DNA of 64,000 nucleotides from positions 1,736,001 to 1,800,000 of the forward strand of contig JBAIAC010000054.1 in the NCBI GenBank assembly GCA_037349315.1, given 5' to 3'. The translations under genes were made by a program, and so were the position numbers. Below the pieces are notes generated by a model, which did not search any database, had not been told where the DNA came from, and saw only the letters and a program-made list of their open reading frames with translations. This document shows, one piece after another, positions 20,191-33,863 of this stretch; position 1 is the stretch's first letter, and each line of letters opens with the position of its first letter. The stretch is from Chelydra serpentina (taxonomy: Eukaryota > Chordata > Testudines > Chelydridae).

Positions 20191-22244
20191 TAGGCCTCTC
20201 AAGCTCTACTTTAATTCCCTCACAAACCGACATCCCCTGTTCAGGTGGACCTATCCTGAGACAATGACAATTTCATGTTAATAACTTTCCTTGCTTTATT
20301 ACTCATCTTTATGATAGAGTTTATCATTGCTTTGGAACTCTGCCTCTTCCATTACCTCCTGATGTGTTTATTTTTTTATCACTATACAAAATATTCATAT
20401 TGGAAACCTGTATTTTTATTTTTATTTTTACAGTAACTTACCACACCATCCCTCGTCCACAACTACACCACATAATGCCACGTTATATTCAGCAAAGTGC
20501 TCTATGAGTTGGAATGGAAATATTAAAAGAAAAAATGACTGTACAGTTGTAAAAAATCAATAGTGGCAATTTTAGCTATACTGTTGTATCAGCATATATA
20601 CAAAATAAGCAGGGGTTGCATTTCACTGTGAATAAAGTAGGAAATGTGATACTGGCACTGTTTGGAAAGTATGTGGAACTTATGGTTATACCATTAGATG
20701 TCATTTAAAACACATGTTCTTAGGAGGAGAATGCATAGTTGATTGGTCTGAAGGAGATGGAATGATAGTAATGAATAACCCGCTTCTCAATGCTGTGGAT
20801 TCTCCTAAATCCTGATGGGCTAAACCATTGCCATTCAGAGACTGAATTCCGCCTACTTCTATTGCTTATTCTGATTTACTGATTGCTTGGTCCCATTCCT
20901 TTCTTCTGCAGCCAGAGAAGCTTTAAACCAGAGGAGGGTTATGTTCGTTGGCCATAAGTCTGATTTTTAATTGGATGCCCCTACTGCTGAAGGCATGATA
21001 AGTTTTGCAAAAGGAATTGGAAAGCCAAAAGCAGCACCAAATCCCCAGTTCTCAGGAACATGTTTCAGAGCTGTTGGACAGCGGGTGGCCTCCTTCCTTT
21101 GAGCTGCTAACTGTTTTCTGAGGGATTTCCCCATTTAGCTCCTACATTACTCGGGGACCTCGTCAGGTTCATACTGAAGCTTACAGGGGGTTTAAATGAG
21201 TCTTTTGGGAGGCAGTGAGCCATCAGCACAAAGCAAGGAGTGTGTGGCAGGATCCAACAATATTGTAGTAATAAGACCCTAACTTTAAAAATCAATGAAG
21301 GATCTAAACTATGATCCTTTTGGCTAGGTAACCATAATCTCTAATTGGTAGGTATGTCCATTCCATTAGCTAGTCAGCATGTTGGCAGTGCTTTTTCTTT
21401 TTCCTACATGTCTGAGTAAAACCCAGTAGTAATGAGTTGTTTAATAAGCCTCCTATAAAGCACCAGGAGAGTAGCACTCCCTTCTGTATACTTATATCTG
21501 GGTATCTGTATAGATTCATCTTTTCTCCAGTCTCTCAAATTATCCGAAATTCATCTACCGCATGTTTTGCCTCTCCTCTTAATGTCTGCTTTCTCTTAGT
21601 GAGCTCTTAAGTGTGGTTATGATGGAGGGCTTCAAAATGTATATTGTGAAGTATGATGCTGGTTCTTATAAAATTGCCCAAATATTTTAAAAATGTCTTG
21701 CTTCAGGTGTTTGTTACATGTATTTATATGAATGAGTATATAATTACAACAAAAAGTATGGAATCCATGATGGCAAGAGAAGTTCCCTGTAAAATCATGT
21801 TCAAAAGCTCAAAGAATCCCTTTACACAGTGTAGTAAGGATGCAGAGGCTAATTATTCCAACCAGTATGTGGTTAAGTTGAAGTTTCTTTATGTAAGATG
21901 TACGCATTAAGAATAGGCAACGCTGAAAACTTTAAGGTTGTAAATATCTATCTGTTACTTATGGAGGAACTTTGAATCTTTTTTTTTTTTAATCCCCAAT
22001 GTTAGTCTGAAAATTCAAAGTTAATTACCTTCAAAAACAGTATCTGATCATCAGAAAAGATATACATTTATCTTTAATGTCACCCAAACAATTTTAACTT
22101 GGTCCCTGAACCCACTAACCTTCCGCTTTATGTATCCAGCATACCTTGCGTGTCAGGATACAAATGTTTTGCTGAGGGACTGTTGACAAATCAGGTTTTG
22201 ATAAAGACTTTGGTAAATCTAAAGTGTTTATTACTTTGCATGTG
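20191..22244. other. Non-coding DNA without recognised gene
   Basis: AT-rich with homopolymer and TTTATTTTTA runs near 20410. No exon, RNA gene or repeat family recognised. Confidence 0.5.
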
Positions 22245-22826
22245 GAATCATAGAATCATAGAATCTCAGGGTTAGAAGGGACCTCAGGAGGTCATCTAGT
22301 CCAACCCCCTGCTCAAAGCAGGACCAACCCCAACTAGATCATCCCAGCCAGGGCTTTGTCAATCCTGACCTTAAAAACCTCTAAGGAAGGAGATTCCACC
22401 ATCTCCCTAGGTAACCCATTCCAGTACTTCACCACCCTACTAGTGACAAAGTTTTTCCTAATATCCAACCTAAACCTCCCCCTCTGCAACTTGAGACCAT
22501 TACTCCTTGTTCTGTCATCTTCTACCACTGAGAACAGTCTAGATCCATCCTCTTTGGAACCCCCTTTTAGGTAGTTGAAAGCTGCTATCAAATCCCCCCT
22601 CACTCTTCTCTTCTGCAGGCTAAACAATCCCAGTTCCCTCAGCCTCTCCTCATACGTCATGTGCTCCAGCCCCCTAATCATTTTTGTTGCCCTCCGTTGG
22701 ACTCTTTCCAATGTATCCACATCCTTCTTGTAGTGTGGGGCCCAAAACTGGACACAGTACTCCAAATGAGGCCTCACCAGTGCCAAATAGAGGGGAATAA
22801 TCACGTCCCTCGATCTGCTGGAAACC
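22245..22826 (-). mobile_element. CR1 3' end, about 580 bp
   Basis: Starts with the ATCATAGAATCATAGAATCT tail (minus-strand 3' end) and includes 157 codons of the ORF2 C-terminus. The 5' truncation is near 22826, within the sequence for [13 protein letters not shown]. Confidence 0.9.
22334..22804 (-). pseudogene. CR1 ORF2 C-terminal fragment
   Basis: Open from [20 protein letters not shown] through [20 protein letters not shown] to the normal end DKALAGMI. This is the RT thumb/C-terminal region of CR1 ORF2 with no catalytic blocks. Same protein as residues ~500-655 of the frame at 60839-62806. Confidence 0.85.
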
Positions 22827-25010
22827 CCCTGGAATCAAGGCAGCTGAGACCATGGCTTTGGTTTTGTACATTTGTGTCTGTGATACAAGTGCGATTGCCC
22901 ACAACCTTGCACCTCCTAGCTTGTGAGCTACTTATTTGTTGAGTTCTTAGCTCCAGATATGCTGTCCTCGTGTATGTACAGCTTCACAGTATGATATTTA
23001 AATATCTGCAACCCTCTTTTCTTTTGCAGAATTATCCCAAATGATCATTCTGATGCACTGAAGATGTTCATTGAGGATAGACTTGTTTCCTGGTTTTTAG
23101 TATTATTTTAGGCAAAAACCGTACGTGGAGAGTTAAGGTTGTTTATGACCTAATTGATGGGTGAATTTGGTTTGGAAATCATTATATTTATTATCTGCCT
23201 CTTGTTAGATATGGTAATAAAGATTTAATTTTTTTAAAATGAAAGCCTGCCCATTTTTCAGGCTAGACATGTGAGTTAATATTGCCCTAGAGAAGGCCTG
23301 AGCATTGACAAATAGAACTTGACCTTTTCCAGCTATAAAGTGCAGCTGTAATTGACAGGTTGATACAATCCTAAATTTCAATCACATTATCTTCTTTCTC
23401 TTACTTTCAGTTTCTTTTAATTAGCTGACCGTAACTCTTCCAGGCCTCAGGCTGTGTGGCGTTTATTGGCTCTTGACATAAAGAAAAAACACTGAGAGAT
23501 TTTTCACTGGTGAATTTCTCCTTTGGGGGTTGCCATCTCATTTTCCCCTGTAAGATACACGAGTGGCTTTGGTTAGAAAATGGATTTCTGTTGCCGGTAT
23601 ATTTCAGTGAAATTGGTGAATAATGTAATTGAATTTTGAGATGGCACATGATCAAACCATCATTTTATTTCACCAGCCTGTGTGTGCCAGTTTTGTCATG
23701 ATTACAATGTGTTCTGAATGATCTATGCAAAAAGAAAAAAGAGAATGAATAGAAAGAAGTTTCTGGCTTTCCTGAGAGGCACGTTTCCAACTTAAAAATA
23801 TAAACCCTGTGGTTTTCATGGTTTTTAAATGCAACCGCAGACATTGAGAACTGGGAAAGACAGGATTTACAGTCACCCCCTTTTATTACTGGACAAAGGA
23901 ATAGGGTTTATTTTCTTAATTAAAAATGTTGAATGCTATTGAATTACTGTAAAAAAAAATGTAAAACATGAATGTAGTTTTGGGGAAGAGGCCAGAGGGG
24001 AAGCCAGGTTGTTTGCGCCTGCAATGAGCAGGTGCAGAATATGCTTCTTTCCCAGGGTCCCACCAGGGTACATCAGCTTTTTTCTGACGTACTACCAGGG
24101 TATGTCAACCTCTTCTCGGGCTCAGAGGTTATGGTACACCCTCAGAGCTTGGCACTTCTGTGGAGCCTGCCGATGAGGATGTAGATCAGTGCCCATTGCA
24201 GTGGTTGTTTATGTGATATTGATGTCTCTGCTCTGCCTTGGGAAGTGGAGTAGATCACCTATCCAGGGCACTCTGAGACTTTTGACTGCAAACTCATGGT
24301 CTCACTGGTTACACTGGACTTTGCTCCCCGCTCTTCTCATTGGCATGCATGTTTTGGAGGCTAAGAGTGCAGACCTCCTCCAGCTCTCCCACACCATCTT
24401 CTCACACCTATCGAGGGAGGTCCATCCCTGTGTCATTAGTTTATCTAATTCGGGACTTGAAAAACCCACTTTCCACTAGTTAGTGGGGAGTTTTCCATAG
24501 CAAGCCATCAGTTTCTCTAGAATATAACTTTTATTTGAAAAATAGCTAGTCTGGTTGGAAAGAAACCTGAGGTGATGCAGTGTGGTCTTCCTGAATCTGC
24601 AGACAGCCAGCTCCTGTGCTGCTGCTCCCCTTGTGTTTCTCTTAGCACACAGCAGAATGAAACTGACAAGACCCCGCATGGGCAGTTATTGACAACCCTG
24701 TGGTAGCAGCACTATTGACACTATTCTGTCAAGAATAGTTTTGATTTCATGCTGCTGCTTGTGAAATCTAAGAGCTGCTGCAGGGATAGGCACTAGAGGT
24801 ATTCTCAGAGGAGAAGGGCCAAACCATGGTGGGAGAGGGAAAATATTGAAGACATCTGTCCACGCCTCACAGCAGCCAGGAGGATGGGGGAAAGACCTCC
24901 ACCCTGCCCCCAGAGGTTCTGGTTGGGGAAGAGGAGACAGACAGCTCCTCCTCCCTTCCAGTAGCTGGAGAAGGTAAGAACTTCAAATTTAGTTTGAAGG
25001 GGCCCGAGCT
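22827..25010. other. Non-coding DNA without recognised gene
   Basis: No exon or named repeat identified. There are A/T runs near 23230 and 23950. The direction of any transcription is unknown. Confidence 0.45.
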
Positions 25011-25800
25011 GAGCTGCGGAGCAGAGCCGTGTCAGCCAGAGAGAACCAGAGAAGCAATCCAGGGAGCATGTCAGTGCTGGGAGCAGAGCCACAGAAACAG
25101 CCCAGAGAGCAGACCTGTGCTGGGAGGAGAGCTGTAGCAACCAGAGCTAGAGGGGCCAGAGGAGCAGCCCAGGAGGCAGACCAGTAGCAGTGCTGAGGTA
25201 CAGTGGAGGTGTAGCTGGAGCCGTCCAGAGCTGGATGCAGTGAGCAGCTGGGGAGAGTGAGGTGAGACTCTGGGCCCTAGACAGGGAGATACCTCCAGCC
25301 AACAAGCCTTGAAGGCCAGACTTGGAGGGGGATTGTAACCCCGCCTGGGACGTGTGAGGGACAGACTGAACTGCCCTGATGTTCCAGAGATGCTGGTTGT
25401 GATGTCCCCGGGCCACAGAGCAGGGTGACGGATTTTCCTTTAACCTTTCCCATTTTTTAAAAATTGATTGCTGTTTAATAAATTGTATTTGCTTTGAACT
25501 ATATGTAATGATCAGTGGGTCAGGGAAGCATCCAGTGCAGAGAGAGCACCCCGGAGTGGGGCTAGCCTAGCTCCTGCCCTAAGTGACCATGACAAGGTTG
25601 GGGGTCGAGCCCCCCAGGAATCCTGGGCCCAGCCTTTTTAGGGTTACGAGAACTCTGCCACACAGGAAAGTGGAAGGGAAGCCCTTGAGGTCAGGCAGGC
25701 CTCTGGGTAAAGGGAGTGAGAGCAAGGATTCAGATCTTTTCACCAGCCCATTTCACCAGGGTAGTGTATAAGCCAGGAAAGTTCCCCACTGTAGCGGGAC
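25011..25800 (+). repeat. LTR-like or other interspersed repeat
   Basis: A GC-rich block with repeated CAGAGC/CCAGAG motifs leads to CTGTTTAATAAATTGTATTT (polyadenylation signal at about 25478-25483). Then comes a GGGTCGAGCCCCCCAGGAAT stretch. The order promoter-like block, AATAAA, short downstream part suggests an LTR, and it resembles repeats I associate with turtle gypsy elements, but boundaries and class are uncertain. Confidence 0.35.
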
Positions 25801-26530
25801 CATTACCCCACTTACAGAAGGGCTGGTAGGACAGATAAGGGTGTCTAAGTAGAGTTCAGTACAAACCCCAACACCCTCCCCCCCTTTCCTTGTGAACATT
25901 GCAGTGGAGCTGGGCAGCAAAGGGTGTTGCCTCTGAGCTTCATTGGTGCTCCCTCTCCCACAAATCCGTCTTTTTGTCTGCCACTGGGTAGTAGATGGTA
26001 TATTCACTGAACCTTGATCAAATGTTCTCATAGACATCCCCAAGTCTGCATGAGGTTGTAGAGAGGAGAGGAGGGGACTGCTGCTGAGAATTAGGATTTG
26101 TCTAGTGTACTTACTATTTCTATATATGATTCCTTGTTCAGTGGAATCAAGCAGGGATTGCCTCTTTCTTGGATGTAGACACAGGGACCTGCAGTGAGCT
26201 GGAGTGTGGTTTCTTTCCAGGGGAGAAACTGTAGTTTTGTTTCTTTCTCATTGTTCTGCTCTCCCACATACACACACCCTGTAAGTGTACCTCTTTGTCC
26301 GATCCCACTCCCCACTTTCCTTTCCTATCCAATTTGCCCTGCTTATTCCCTCTCTCCCATTGTTTTCCTGTGTTCTCCCACCAGACCTTCCCGCAGCAAG
26401 AGAGACTGCGGCAGTCAGTGCTAGCCTCCACTGCCACCTCTTTTTTTCTCTGCTAGCAGTGTGGGAAGACAAGACAGACAAGGCGAAGTAGCCTGGCTGC
26501 CTGGAACTGTGTCTTGACAGCAGCCCTGGA
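25801..26530. other. Non-coding DNA without recognised gene
   Basis: No coding exon or named repeat seen. Pyrimidine-rich between 26290 and 26400. Confidence 0.45.
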
Positions 26531-26544
26531 CAGCCAGGAGAACA

Positions 26545-27166
26545 TAAGAAGAACATTGCCAAGAAGACTAATGGCATTTTGGGTTGTATAAGTAGGGGCA
26601 TTTCCAGCAGATCAAGGGACGTGATCATTCCCCTCTATTCAGCACTGGTGAGGCCTCATTTGGAGTACTGTGTCCAGTTTTGGGCCCCACACTACAAGAA
26701 GGATGTGGATAAATTGGAAAGAGTCCAGCGGAGGGCAACAAAAATGATTGGGGGCTGGAGCACATGACTTATGAGGAGAGGCTGAGGGAACTGGGATTGT
26801 TTAGCCTGCAGAAGAGAAGAATGAGGGGGGATTTGATAGCTGCTTTCAACTACCTGAAAGGGGGTTCCAAAGAGGATGGGTCTAGACTGTTCTCAGTGGT
26901 AGAAGATGACAGAACAAGGAGTAATGGTCTGAAGTTGCAGAGGGGGAGGTTTAGGTTGGATATTAGGAAAAACTTTTTCCCTAGTAGGGTGGTGAAGCAC
27001 TGGAATGGGTTACCTAGGGAAGTGGTGGAATCTCCTTCCTTAGAGGTTTTTAAGGTCAGGCTTGACAAAGCCCTGGCTGGGATGATGTAGTTGGGGTTGG
27101 TCCTGCTTTGAGCAGGGGGTTGGACTAGATGACCTCCTGAGGTCCCTTCCAACCCTGAGGTTCTAT
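26545..27166 (+). mobile_element. CR1 3' end inserted in an older CR1
   Basis: About 620 bp, ending GTTCTATGA. It starts in the ORF2 region for KKTNGILGC and splits an older minus-strand CR1: AACATAAGAA (26541-26550) on the left and ACGGCCATATTGG on the right are adjacent in intact copies of that subfamily. Confidence 0.8.
26579..27090 (+). pseudogene. CR1 ORF2 C-terminal fragment, frameshifted
   Basis: [20 protein letters not shown] begins in one frame, and a one-base loss at about 26755 moves the [19 protein letters not shown] part into the next. It ends DKALAGMM. No RT catalytic motifs remain. Confidence 0.85.
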
Positions 27167-27410
27167 GAACGGCCATATTGGTTCAGAATAATGGTCCATC
27201 TAGCCCAGTATCCTGTCTTCCAATAATGGCCAATGCCAGGTGCTTCAAAGGGAATGCAGAGAAAAGGACAATTTTGAGTGATCCATCCCCGGTCATCCCG
27301 TCGCAGCTTCTGGCAGTTGGAGATTTAGGGATACCCAGAGCATAGGGTTATATCCCTGATCATCTTGGCTAATAGCCATTATCCTCCATGAACTTATCTA
27401 ATTTTTTCAA
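27167..27410 (-). mobile_element. Older CR1 3' end, minus strand
   Basis: CGGCCATATTGGTTCAGAAT to CTCCATGAACTTATCTAATT matches the CR1 subgroup that also appears at 48793 and, on the plus strand, at the end of 1-1882. Its terminal AACATAAGAA lies on the far side of the inserted CR1. Confidence 0.75.
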
Positions 27411-29528
27411 AGGAGGAGTAGCTGTTGGGAAGATCTTGCAGTCTGCTGAATGCCTGAGTTCTACCAGGGCTGTGGGAATGCAGGAGCAGGATAGACAGGG
27501 AGGGAGAAAATGTGGGAGTGATAGCTCCAGGGGGTGACACTTGGCTGTTGTATACATCTCATTTAAAATTTTTAATTGTTTTTTAAGTTGGTTTGTGCTT
27601 GTGATTGCATTGTAACATTTATCCTACATCTGAGGAGATGAGCATATGTTTTTCAGAAGAGCTGGTGGCAATGCTGCGTTACTGGAAGTGGACTGGAGAG
27701 ACTATTTGCATTGCTACTGTTCTATCCTTGTATTCAAGCAGTCATGAGATTTGGGTGGGATTTTCCTTCAACTGTGGAAAGATGGCAGGGGGGCAGGAAT
27801 AACCAAAGAAGGAACTTGTTTTGATGACAGAGGTCTAGAAAGCTTGTAACAGGTTTAACTGTTGGCCTTATGCAAAGTCATAGCTCTTAGTTTCTCTATA
27901 TCATCCCAAAGTGTTCCACACATTATAATGGTTCAGATTTGCAATGAATTCTATTAAACACTTTGAGCTATATATTGGCTTTTCATGTGGGCACACCTCC
28001 CCTTTGAAATCAGTGGGAGAGGTTTATGTGTGCGTGTGTGTAAAAGATGCATTTTTATTCTTGCAAAGGTCAGTGGCTCAACAATTGTTGTGGAGCTTGA
28101 CTTTCCCAATGATGATGTAAAATATTATGCAATGAATTGTAAATATCAAGTCACGCTGATTGTGGTATTTCCTAGAGGGAACTGCATGGTAGAAATACCT
28201 GAACAAGTGATACAATGCTGTCGGTTCAACATGCAATCTACTGGCTTCTCACAATATTCTATAATTATCACACTTTATAATGTAGCCGAGTTGAGGCAAA
28301 AGTTTTGCACTTGAGGTAGCTTTTCTGTTGGCTGAAGTGGCATACTAAGATACAAGTCTTCCCACATTTTGAGGTCAGTTATCCCGGTTTTATCTATAAC
28401 ATACAGAGGGTAGTTTAATTGTGTCTCTTTTTCAAGTTTGTTTAATTAATCAAGAGGCCTGAGCCTATTTTTAATAAGACTACATTCTGGACTTCTGAGT
28501 TTAGCAAAAAATTCCCCCGTAACATGTTCTAACTGATGCAAAATTGAGCAAGAATATTCTTATGAAACATGCAGAGACCAATATTGAGAATTGTATTGCC
28601 TTTTAAATTAAATATGCCTAAATGTTGATGGTTTCAGGAACCCCATTTTGACTGGTTTGATGCATAATAAGGGATTTAAATTTTCAAGTAGTTACAAAAT
28701 CTTCTTTTAAAACTTTCTGATGACACTTTTTATCAAGAAAGCTTAAAAAGTTGCTGTGATTATTGGTTTGGTTTGTAAAAGCAGTGGAAAAGCCCAGCTG
28801 ACGTTCCCATAATTTTAGTCTGCATTGCATTTGTGGATTTGCGGTATATCATCCTCTCTCATCCTCCAATAAATTATGCCTTGCCAGGATCACCATAAAC
28901 CCTGGGCCTAATCTAATGACACAAACAAGTATAGCTGAAGCACAGCAGCCTGGCAATTATTGCCAACTGACAGAGTGTCTCCTACAATTACTAAGGCAGT
29001 TTCCAAACAAATTCACCCACTCCTGTCTCTCGTCTGAGTGCTGGGATGAGGTCCAAGCCCAGGTCTATTCCAGTGAAAGTTTCAGAAAGCATTAATAATC
29101 CTTTCTAAACCAAGCATGAAACTAACTCTTCTAGGACTGTACAGTTTTTTATTTAAAAAATGGGAGAGATCAGTGCAGTCATATTTACTGAAGAATGGTG
29201 ACATGATTTTGTTGTAAATACACCCAGAGAGCTTTGCACTGAATAAGCATTTACGTGTGTGTGGGTGTTTAGTTAAAGCTATGCATGGATGATGTCTGTT
29301 GTGGTTTTGTTAGGCTTCCAGAGTGAGGGGTTTTAGCACTTTAATCCTGAATGACAGTTGGAAGGTTGGTGGTTTCAAACAGTGGCATGGAGGGGCCTAT
29401 TTCTCTTCAGCAGAACAGTGCCCCAGTGTATCTGGACTGCCTGTACAGAAGCACTAAATCTGTTTTGTTTTGTTTTTCTCCCATATCCCTCTCTCTCTCC
29501 CTTCTCCCCCTTCCCCCCTCCTCTCCAG
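27411..29528. other. Sequence upstream of the first visible EXD3 exon
   Basis: Either EXD3 intron or 5' flank; the exon with the start codon was not found. The last 40 bases (29489-29528) are an almost pure pyrimidine tract ending CTCTCCAG, a strong splice acceptor. Confidence 0.6.
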
Positions 29529-29593
29529 GCCAGGACTCACTCCTATTGCTGAAAACCCTTCAGTCCCTCTGGACAAAGAAAGAGATGAACAAG
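29529..29593 (+). CDS. EXD3: EXD3 (exonuclease mut-7 homolog), first visible exon
   Basis: EXD3 is a 3'-5' exonuclease-domain protein related to nematode MUT-7; its function in vertebrates is little known. This exon encodes about 22 residues (QDSLLLLKTLQSLWTKKEMN), matching the N-terminal LLLLxxLQxLW helix of the family. Splice sites are CTCTCCAG before and GTAAGG after. It starts one base into a codon and ends on a codon boundary. Together the six visible exons encode about 230 residues of the N-terminal helical region. The DEDD exonuclease and Mut7-C domains would follow beyond the window. An upstream exon must supply the start codon. The assignment rests on remembered family sequence, not a search; agreement over six collinear exons makes it strong. 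Confidence 0.85.
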
Positions 29594-32500
29594 GTAAGGC
29601 TGTATAGTGAACCTCCCCTTCACACTGGAGCTAATAACGGTATGCAAAACATGTCCAGCCTCAGAGCCCTTGGGGTCAGACCCGCAATTCTTCATGATTG
29701 CTTTCAATTCCAATACATAGGGGAAGGACCTACGGATCTGCAGTGTGAAGGGAAAATAAAAGGCAGCCTTGTCCAATGTGCAGCAGTCGTGGGACACACA
29801 TACGAGAGCTGCAGTAGACAGGCTGAGTTGTTAAAAAAAAAATCAAAGTTCATCTTTTATTTTAAACATTTTTTGTCCAATTAATGTAGAGAGTAAGAAA
29901 TCTGAAGATGTGAAGTACCCTGTCATCCTTACACCTGGCAAAGAGAGTGTTGAAATCGCCAGCACATCTTCCCATGGGGATGAGAGCACTTTGCTAAGTG
30001 GATAAATATTTAAGCCTTCATATTTCATGACGTCTTTTCATTTTTGGTTTTTGGAGCAGCGTGCTGCGGTTTGGTTGCACAGTGTCTCTGTGAAATTACT
30101 GATATCTTTTTAAACAGCCCTATGTTTTCTAGGTGCTATGTATAGATTTCTCCAAGAGAATGATACATACTTCATCTAAATTTGGGAACTCAGGAAATTA
30201 ACAAAAAAATTAGACATAGCTGGTTAGTGTTTAGCTTCCCGTGCTTAGCAGTCTCTGCTTTGCAGCCAGGTTAATAGCATAAATGTTTTCCTGAAATACC
30301 TGGGAACTTGCAAAATATGAGTGTGGAAATCGACTGTGCTAGTGTGCCCAAAGGGCCCTAGCCTACGTGCTACATCCTAGTGGTCAGAATTGCTTGGTCA
30401 TCATACTTGACTGGTGCACTTAGACCTTCCAGCTCTTCTGGCTTGCGGTCCCCCAGCCTTAGTAACTGAACAGCTGGAAATACAACAGTCAAGCGGTATC
30501 TTTTTGAATCATCAATTACTGACACAGACTAGAGCTCAGCAATTCTGAAGACTGGGGCTTTCTATCAAGTTATGCTAGAGACCGAGGAAAACATTAATTG
30601 TTAGGGTTTGAGGACAGTTCATTCCACCAGAACAACAGTGAAAAATAATCATCAAAATCTATACATGGCGCAAACTGGAATTTGGGTGGATTGCAAACCA
30701 AAATATTATGAAAAAGAGCCTCCCATTAAAGTGTCCTGGGCAGACTGTACCACATCTTTTTTGTAACTTAAGGGTCTCCATGACTCATCCCAGCCTACAT
30801 AACTCATTCAGCAAGTCTCTCAAACTGCATCATCCCAGGAATGCATGTGATTTCAGGTTATTTGCTATGAACTGCTCCTGAATTACTCCAAAGGAAGACA
30901 GACCCCCCTTACAGAGTAAATGTTCATCATACACTGCGGGCTCAAGACAGGCATGTACAACCACATGGATCCCACTCACTACACTACTCTCCATATCTGC
31001 CAATGCAGATGAAGAGCTTCTCTTTGAAACTGAAAGATGGGCCTCCAGACCAGTAGAAAAGTCATTTGTATAGATGAGGCAGGAGACAGGGAAGCATGGC
31101 AATGACAGTGAGGGGGTAAAATCATTCCGTGATTCTAGTGTGGGGACTGTACTCTTGATGTCTGCACTGACGTATGACAGACAGACAGACCCTTTTTTGT
31201 CCCTCAGCTGTCATCAGGTTGCTGCCATGCAACGGTACTATTCAGGTTTTTGGTCATTTCCTACCTTTAGATATACAGTTGTGTCCCGTGTTGATGCCAA
31301 GGGGAACTGCATGCATTCATTTGAGAACAGAATAAGGCCCTGAATTTGTAACCACTCACCCCACCCCTATCTACTATTTGACATCATCACTGTTCCAGAC
31401 AAAATCATTGGAAGCAAAGTGACCCTAACCTTGAATTTACAGTAAATGAGTAAAGCTAAAGATTAGATACATTGATTTCACCAGGGCACCTATTGCTTCA
31501 ACCTGGCACAGGCTGTGGTGGCTTATGTATGATTCCTGTTAATGCTAAAGAGAGTTAATCACTTCCATTAACCTCCCCCACCTCTTAAACACTGATTGAA
31601 AAATAGATCTCTACGTTAGGCTAAGACCCCAATTCTGGGGGTTTAGAGAGTTCAATGATTTGCACATAGAAGAGAAATAAACTTAATTTTTGAGTAATCC
31701 AGCAGGATTAGCAGAAGGTTCTTTGCTTTTGTAACTCAGAATAATGGACAAAAGAAAATAGGCTGGACATCAGCAAAAAGTTTCTTAACCATGAGGTTTA
31801 TTAGGCTGTGGAATAGTCTCCCAAGACAGCCTTGTCATGTGAATCATTGCTAGACTTGCCTCATAATTGCAAATGTAGTTTAGGGAAGAATCCTGCACTG
31901 GCAGAGTGATGAGCATGGTGACCTAACAGGTATTTTCATCTCCGATTTCTGATGTTCATTCACGTACTACTTTCTGTACATTACATGCCATTTATCACTC
32001 CCTTAGATCATTAGCAGACTTTAAAGAGAGATTTTCCCACTGCTTAGAATATCTAAGTGATCCTTAATCAAAAATCAATCCAGACATATTGTCATTGCTG
32101 ATCTTGCCAGTTTTGCAACTGTTCTGAGATGTGTGTGTGAGAGTGAGGGCTTGCTCTCTTACACGGCCATTGTGTTCTGTAGTGCATCTTGCCAAAGCTC
32201 GGATTCTGACTCCAGCCAAAGGAGATGCTGATCTGTGTGGAGAAAGCTCTTGTTCAATCCCAAATGTGCCGAAGCGGGGCTTTGAAAGAAGAGACCATTT
32301 ATACATAGTGCCGTTTATTTGGCTAGGCGTTTTGTTTTCCTTTGGCTGTTGTGTCAGATATTTGTGGTTGGCATTCCATTGTAACTTGGCTACTCCTTCT
32401 GCTGAATTTTGCAGTGAGGTTAAAGTCCTGTGTTTGACATCACAATCTCTTGCCACGGGGAAAAATACTTAGGGAGACTTAGCTTAGCAGGCTTTTGTCT

Positions 32501-33863
32501 AAACACATGTCTTTGTTAGTCATCAGTATTGTTCTTGATGCAGTTGATAACCCAGTAAAGAGAAACAGATTTAGATTTGTTATAGTCTCAAGGTTTTCCC
32601 ACCACGAAAGGGGATACGGAAAATTACTGGCAAATCACACTGTCTTCCAATACATATTTTAGATGAATAAAAAGGAAAAAACCTGACTGGCATATTTTCT
32701 CTAGATGTTCTTTTGTTTTCCATGTCATTCTTCAGTCTTTTTTATACTGTTTCCATTGGAAACTGCAACGGGGATCATCATGTAGACTAAATTAGTAAAA
32801 CTTGCTGCAAGCAGGAATCAGCATCCTTCAGATTTTGCATCTTAGCCAGAAAAAAGAGAGCAGCTGCTGTTACTGAATTCTTCTCTCCTGTCTCTGTTCT
32901 CCCCTTGCTCCATGCCAATACATGTACCATGTGGTGAAAGGTACTTGTGGGGCTACTGAAGGATGCCACTTCTTCTCCCTGCCAACCCTCTGAACTCCTT
33001 GGAAACTACCCTCTAATGTAAACATCATAAAAATATTCCCGAGTACTGTTAATTTATCACTTAGACCAGATGGGTAGTAAGTTGCCTATTAACATTCACA
33101 AAGTGAGCGTTCAGTTCCTTAACTTTTCTAAACAGATCACCCTGAAATTCTTTAGATTTATAGCATAAATTTTTTCCATGTTCCAAGCTTTGCAGCACTC
33201 CATCTTATAACTTTAATGAGATGTCCACTACAAAATGGCAATGGTAGCCTAAACCAAATACCTCACCCTTCTTTGGGGAAGGGGAAATTGGATTTCAAAT
33301 AAGGCAATTTGAGTTTTTAACAAGTCTGATGGTAAATGTTTTAGCCTCTATTTAAAACCTTAACTATTTCAGTCTCAGGATTTTCCACTCTAGTGTAAGG
33401 TATTGCATAATTGTGATTGCAGTGGTTATGTGATGAATGTAAACGTTTGCAGTGCAGGAATGGAGTGTTGTTTTTTTATCTGTGTTCTTATCCATAGGTA
33501 TGTTAGAAGTGTAGATAATAGGGTTTGTAAACCTGCCTGCCTTTACTGTCGCCACTTCTCCAATAACACCCACCTCCCCCAAATCCCAAGCCCCTTCGTC
33601 CTGCAGAACAACTTCTCTGTCTTTATGGGATAATTAGTGTGGACAATTGCTGCTTTTCCCATTGGGTTTGAGGTGCCAAGTGGGCCATGAAGGAATCTGT
33701 AGTGACATGAAAAGTCACTAGAAGCATGGATGGTGGTTGAATAACAACAGTTACCTCTCTGAATAGATTAAATTAAATAATAATAAAAAATCTTTGTGTT
33801 GAGCTGGGGGAAGGGAGGATTCACTAATCTATTTGTACATGACAATGTGTTTTTGTATCTCAG
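29594..33863 (+). other. EXD3: EXD3 intron
   Basis: GT at 29594, AG at 33862-33863. About 4.3 kb, AT-rich, no repeat family or nested gene recognised. Confidence 0.75.

Noticed and set aside
21653..21910. Possible small host exon or gene (85 codons)
   Set aside because: AT-rich, no conserved motif, no fitting splice sites.
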